From the NCBI GenBank assembly GCA_902489575.1, contig CABUAQ010000105.1:1-5427 (forward strand): 5,427 bases of DNA. The letters are read 5' to 3'. The translations under genes were made by a program, and so were the position numbers. Under the pieces are notes generated by a model that searched no databases, had not been told where the DNA came from, and was given only the letters and a program-made list of their open reading frames with translations. Shown here piece by piece: positions 4,867-5,427 of this stretch (position 1 is its first letter; every line of letters starts with the position of its first letter). Source of the stretch: an uncultured bacterium. Lineage in GTDB: Bacteria; Cyanobacteriota; Vampirovibrionia; Gastranaerophilales; Gastranaerophilaceae.

Positions 4867-5427
4867 TTGATAAAAGATATATTTAAAAAAGTTTTTTCAA
4901 TAGATACAGAAAGTTCTAGTTATATTATTGTTAATATTCTAGGGGTAAGAATAAGAAAGACAAAAACACGCGCCATTGAACAAAAACAAGTATATTTAAA
5001 CAGTAATTGTTCCATAGAAAATCTCCCTTCTGCTGAAGGAACACTTAGAAAAATTCAACTGGCAGACCTCAAAATGATGAAAATTTTTGATGGACTATGC
5101 AGGGAAAACGGACTTGAATACTGGCTTGATTTTGGGAATCTTCTTGGAGCAATCCGACACAAGGGATTTATCCCTTGGGATGATGATGTTGATTTTGGAA
5201 TGCTTAGAAGTGATTATGAAAAATTTATCGAACTTTTCAAAGACGGAATCCCCGGATATGAAGACCTCTATCTGGAATTTAATAATAACGGTAAAAACAG
5301 ATGTTTTGTAAAAATTAAGCATAAATACTTAAATAATTTAGCAATCGATATATTCCCATACGATTTATACTTTAAAAAAACAACGTATGATGAAAAAATA
5401 CAAATTACAAAAAAAATAAGAAAAATT
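4867..5427 (+). CDS. LicD-family phosphotransferase, N-terminal part (TTG start)
   Basis: The frame is open from TTG at 4867 to the right edge (187 codons visible, C-terminus missing). The LicD core is clear: LEYWLDFGNLLGAIRHKGFI (83-102) followed by PWDDDVDFGM (103-112), with the acidic DDDxD cluster at 105-109 that binds metal and drives transfer. Characterised members of the family transfer phosphocholine or polyol-phosphate groups to cell-surface glycans; the group moved here is unknown. The N-terminal stretch FKKVFSID...NILGVRIRKTK (6-33) resembles the short leader shared by many capsule and LPS biosynthesis proteins. The TTG start is preferred because AGGAA (4856-4860) lies 6 nt upstream and the residues after it fit the family. 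The first in-frame ATG (5074, residue 70) would delete that leader. No signal peptide; the protein is probably cytoplasmic or membrane-associated. Confidence 0.88.
   Translation, partial: MIKDIFKKVFSIDTESSSYIIVNILGVRIRKTKTRAIEQKQVYLNSNCSIENLPSAEGTLRKIQLADLKMMKIFDGLCRENGLEYWLDFGNLLGAIRHKGFIPWDDDVDFGMLRSDYEKFIELFKDGIPGYEDLYLEFNNNGKNRCFVKIKHKYLNNLAIDIFPYDLYFKKTTYDEKIQITKKIRKI

Noticed and set aside
5087..5322. Open frames on both strands overlapping the LicD gene
   Set aside because: They overlap the conserved LicD core in other frames and look like no protein family.

Overview
The window is AT-rich, and its gene content points to a Gram-negative (diderm) bacterium: it carries an LptB ATPase and an LptF/LptG permease for lipopolysaccharide export. 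The lptB-lptF order, a cyanobacterial-style phosphodiester glycosidase directly behind lptF, and the low GC content fit the non-photosynthetic cyanobacterial relatives best (Vampirovibrionia/Melainabacteria, such as the gut Gastranaerophilales). That placement is an inference from context. No marker gene in the window proves it.

Layout. Positions 1-2129 hold a tightly packed minus-strand operon: lptB, then lptF (TAATG overlap, one shared base), then a secreted phosphodiester glycosidase cut by the window's left edge (1 nt gap). A candidate promoter for lptB lies at 2155-2183. Positions 2130-2495 form a 366-bp divergent intergenic region. It holds that promoter, an orphan terminator-like hairpin (2351-2376), and several TTGTAAA-type repeats in both orientations. 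Next is a plus-strand single-domain diguanylate cyclase (2496-3173) with intact GGEEF and RxxD motifs. Its stop codon overlaps by 4 bp the stop codon of a convergent gene (3170-4384, minus). That gene encodes a membrane-anchored, probably alpha/alpha-barrel protein of unknown function. It has a perfect extended -10 box placed so that transcription should begin on the A of its ATG, which predicts a leaderless mRNA.

Positions 4440-4760 contain a complete small transcription unit on the minus strand. It has a strong -35/-10 pair, a 5' hairpin, a good ribosome binding site, a 63-residue protein of unknown function and a clear Rho-independent terminator. From 4867 a plus-strand LicD-family gene runs off the right edge. 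It starts with TTG, so an ATG-only search misses its first 69 residues.

Together the genes suggest cell-envelope work: LPS export (lptB/lptF), periplasmic sugar chemistry (phosphodiester glycosidase), surface-glycan decoration (LicD), and possibly the alpha/alpha-barrel protein. The cyclase supplies a c-di-GMP signal. No mobile element, CRISPR array, tRNA or rRNA was seen. The least expected observations are the leaderless promoter and the self-contained unit for the unknown 63-residue protein.
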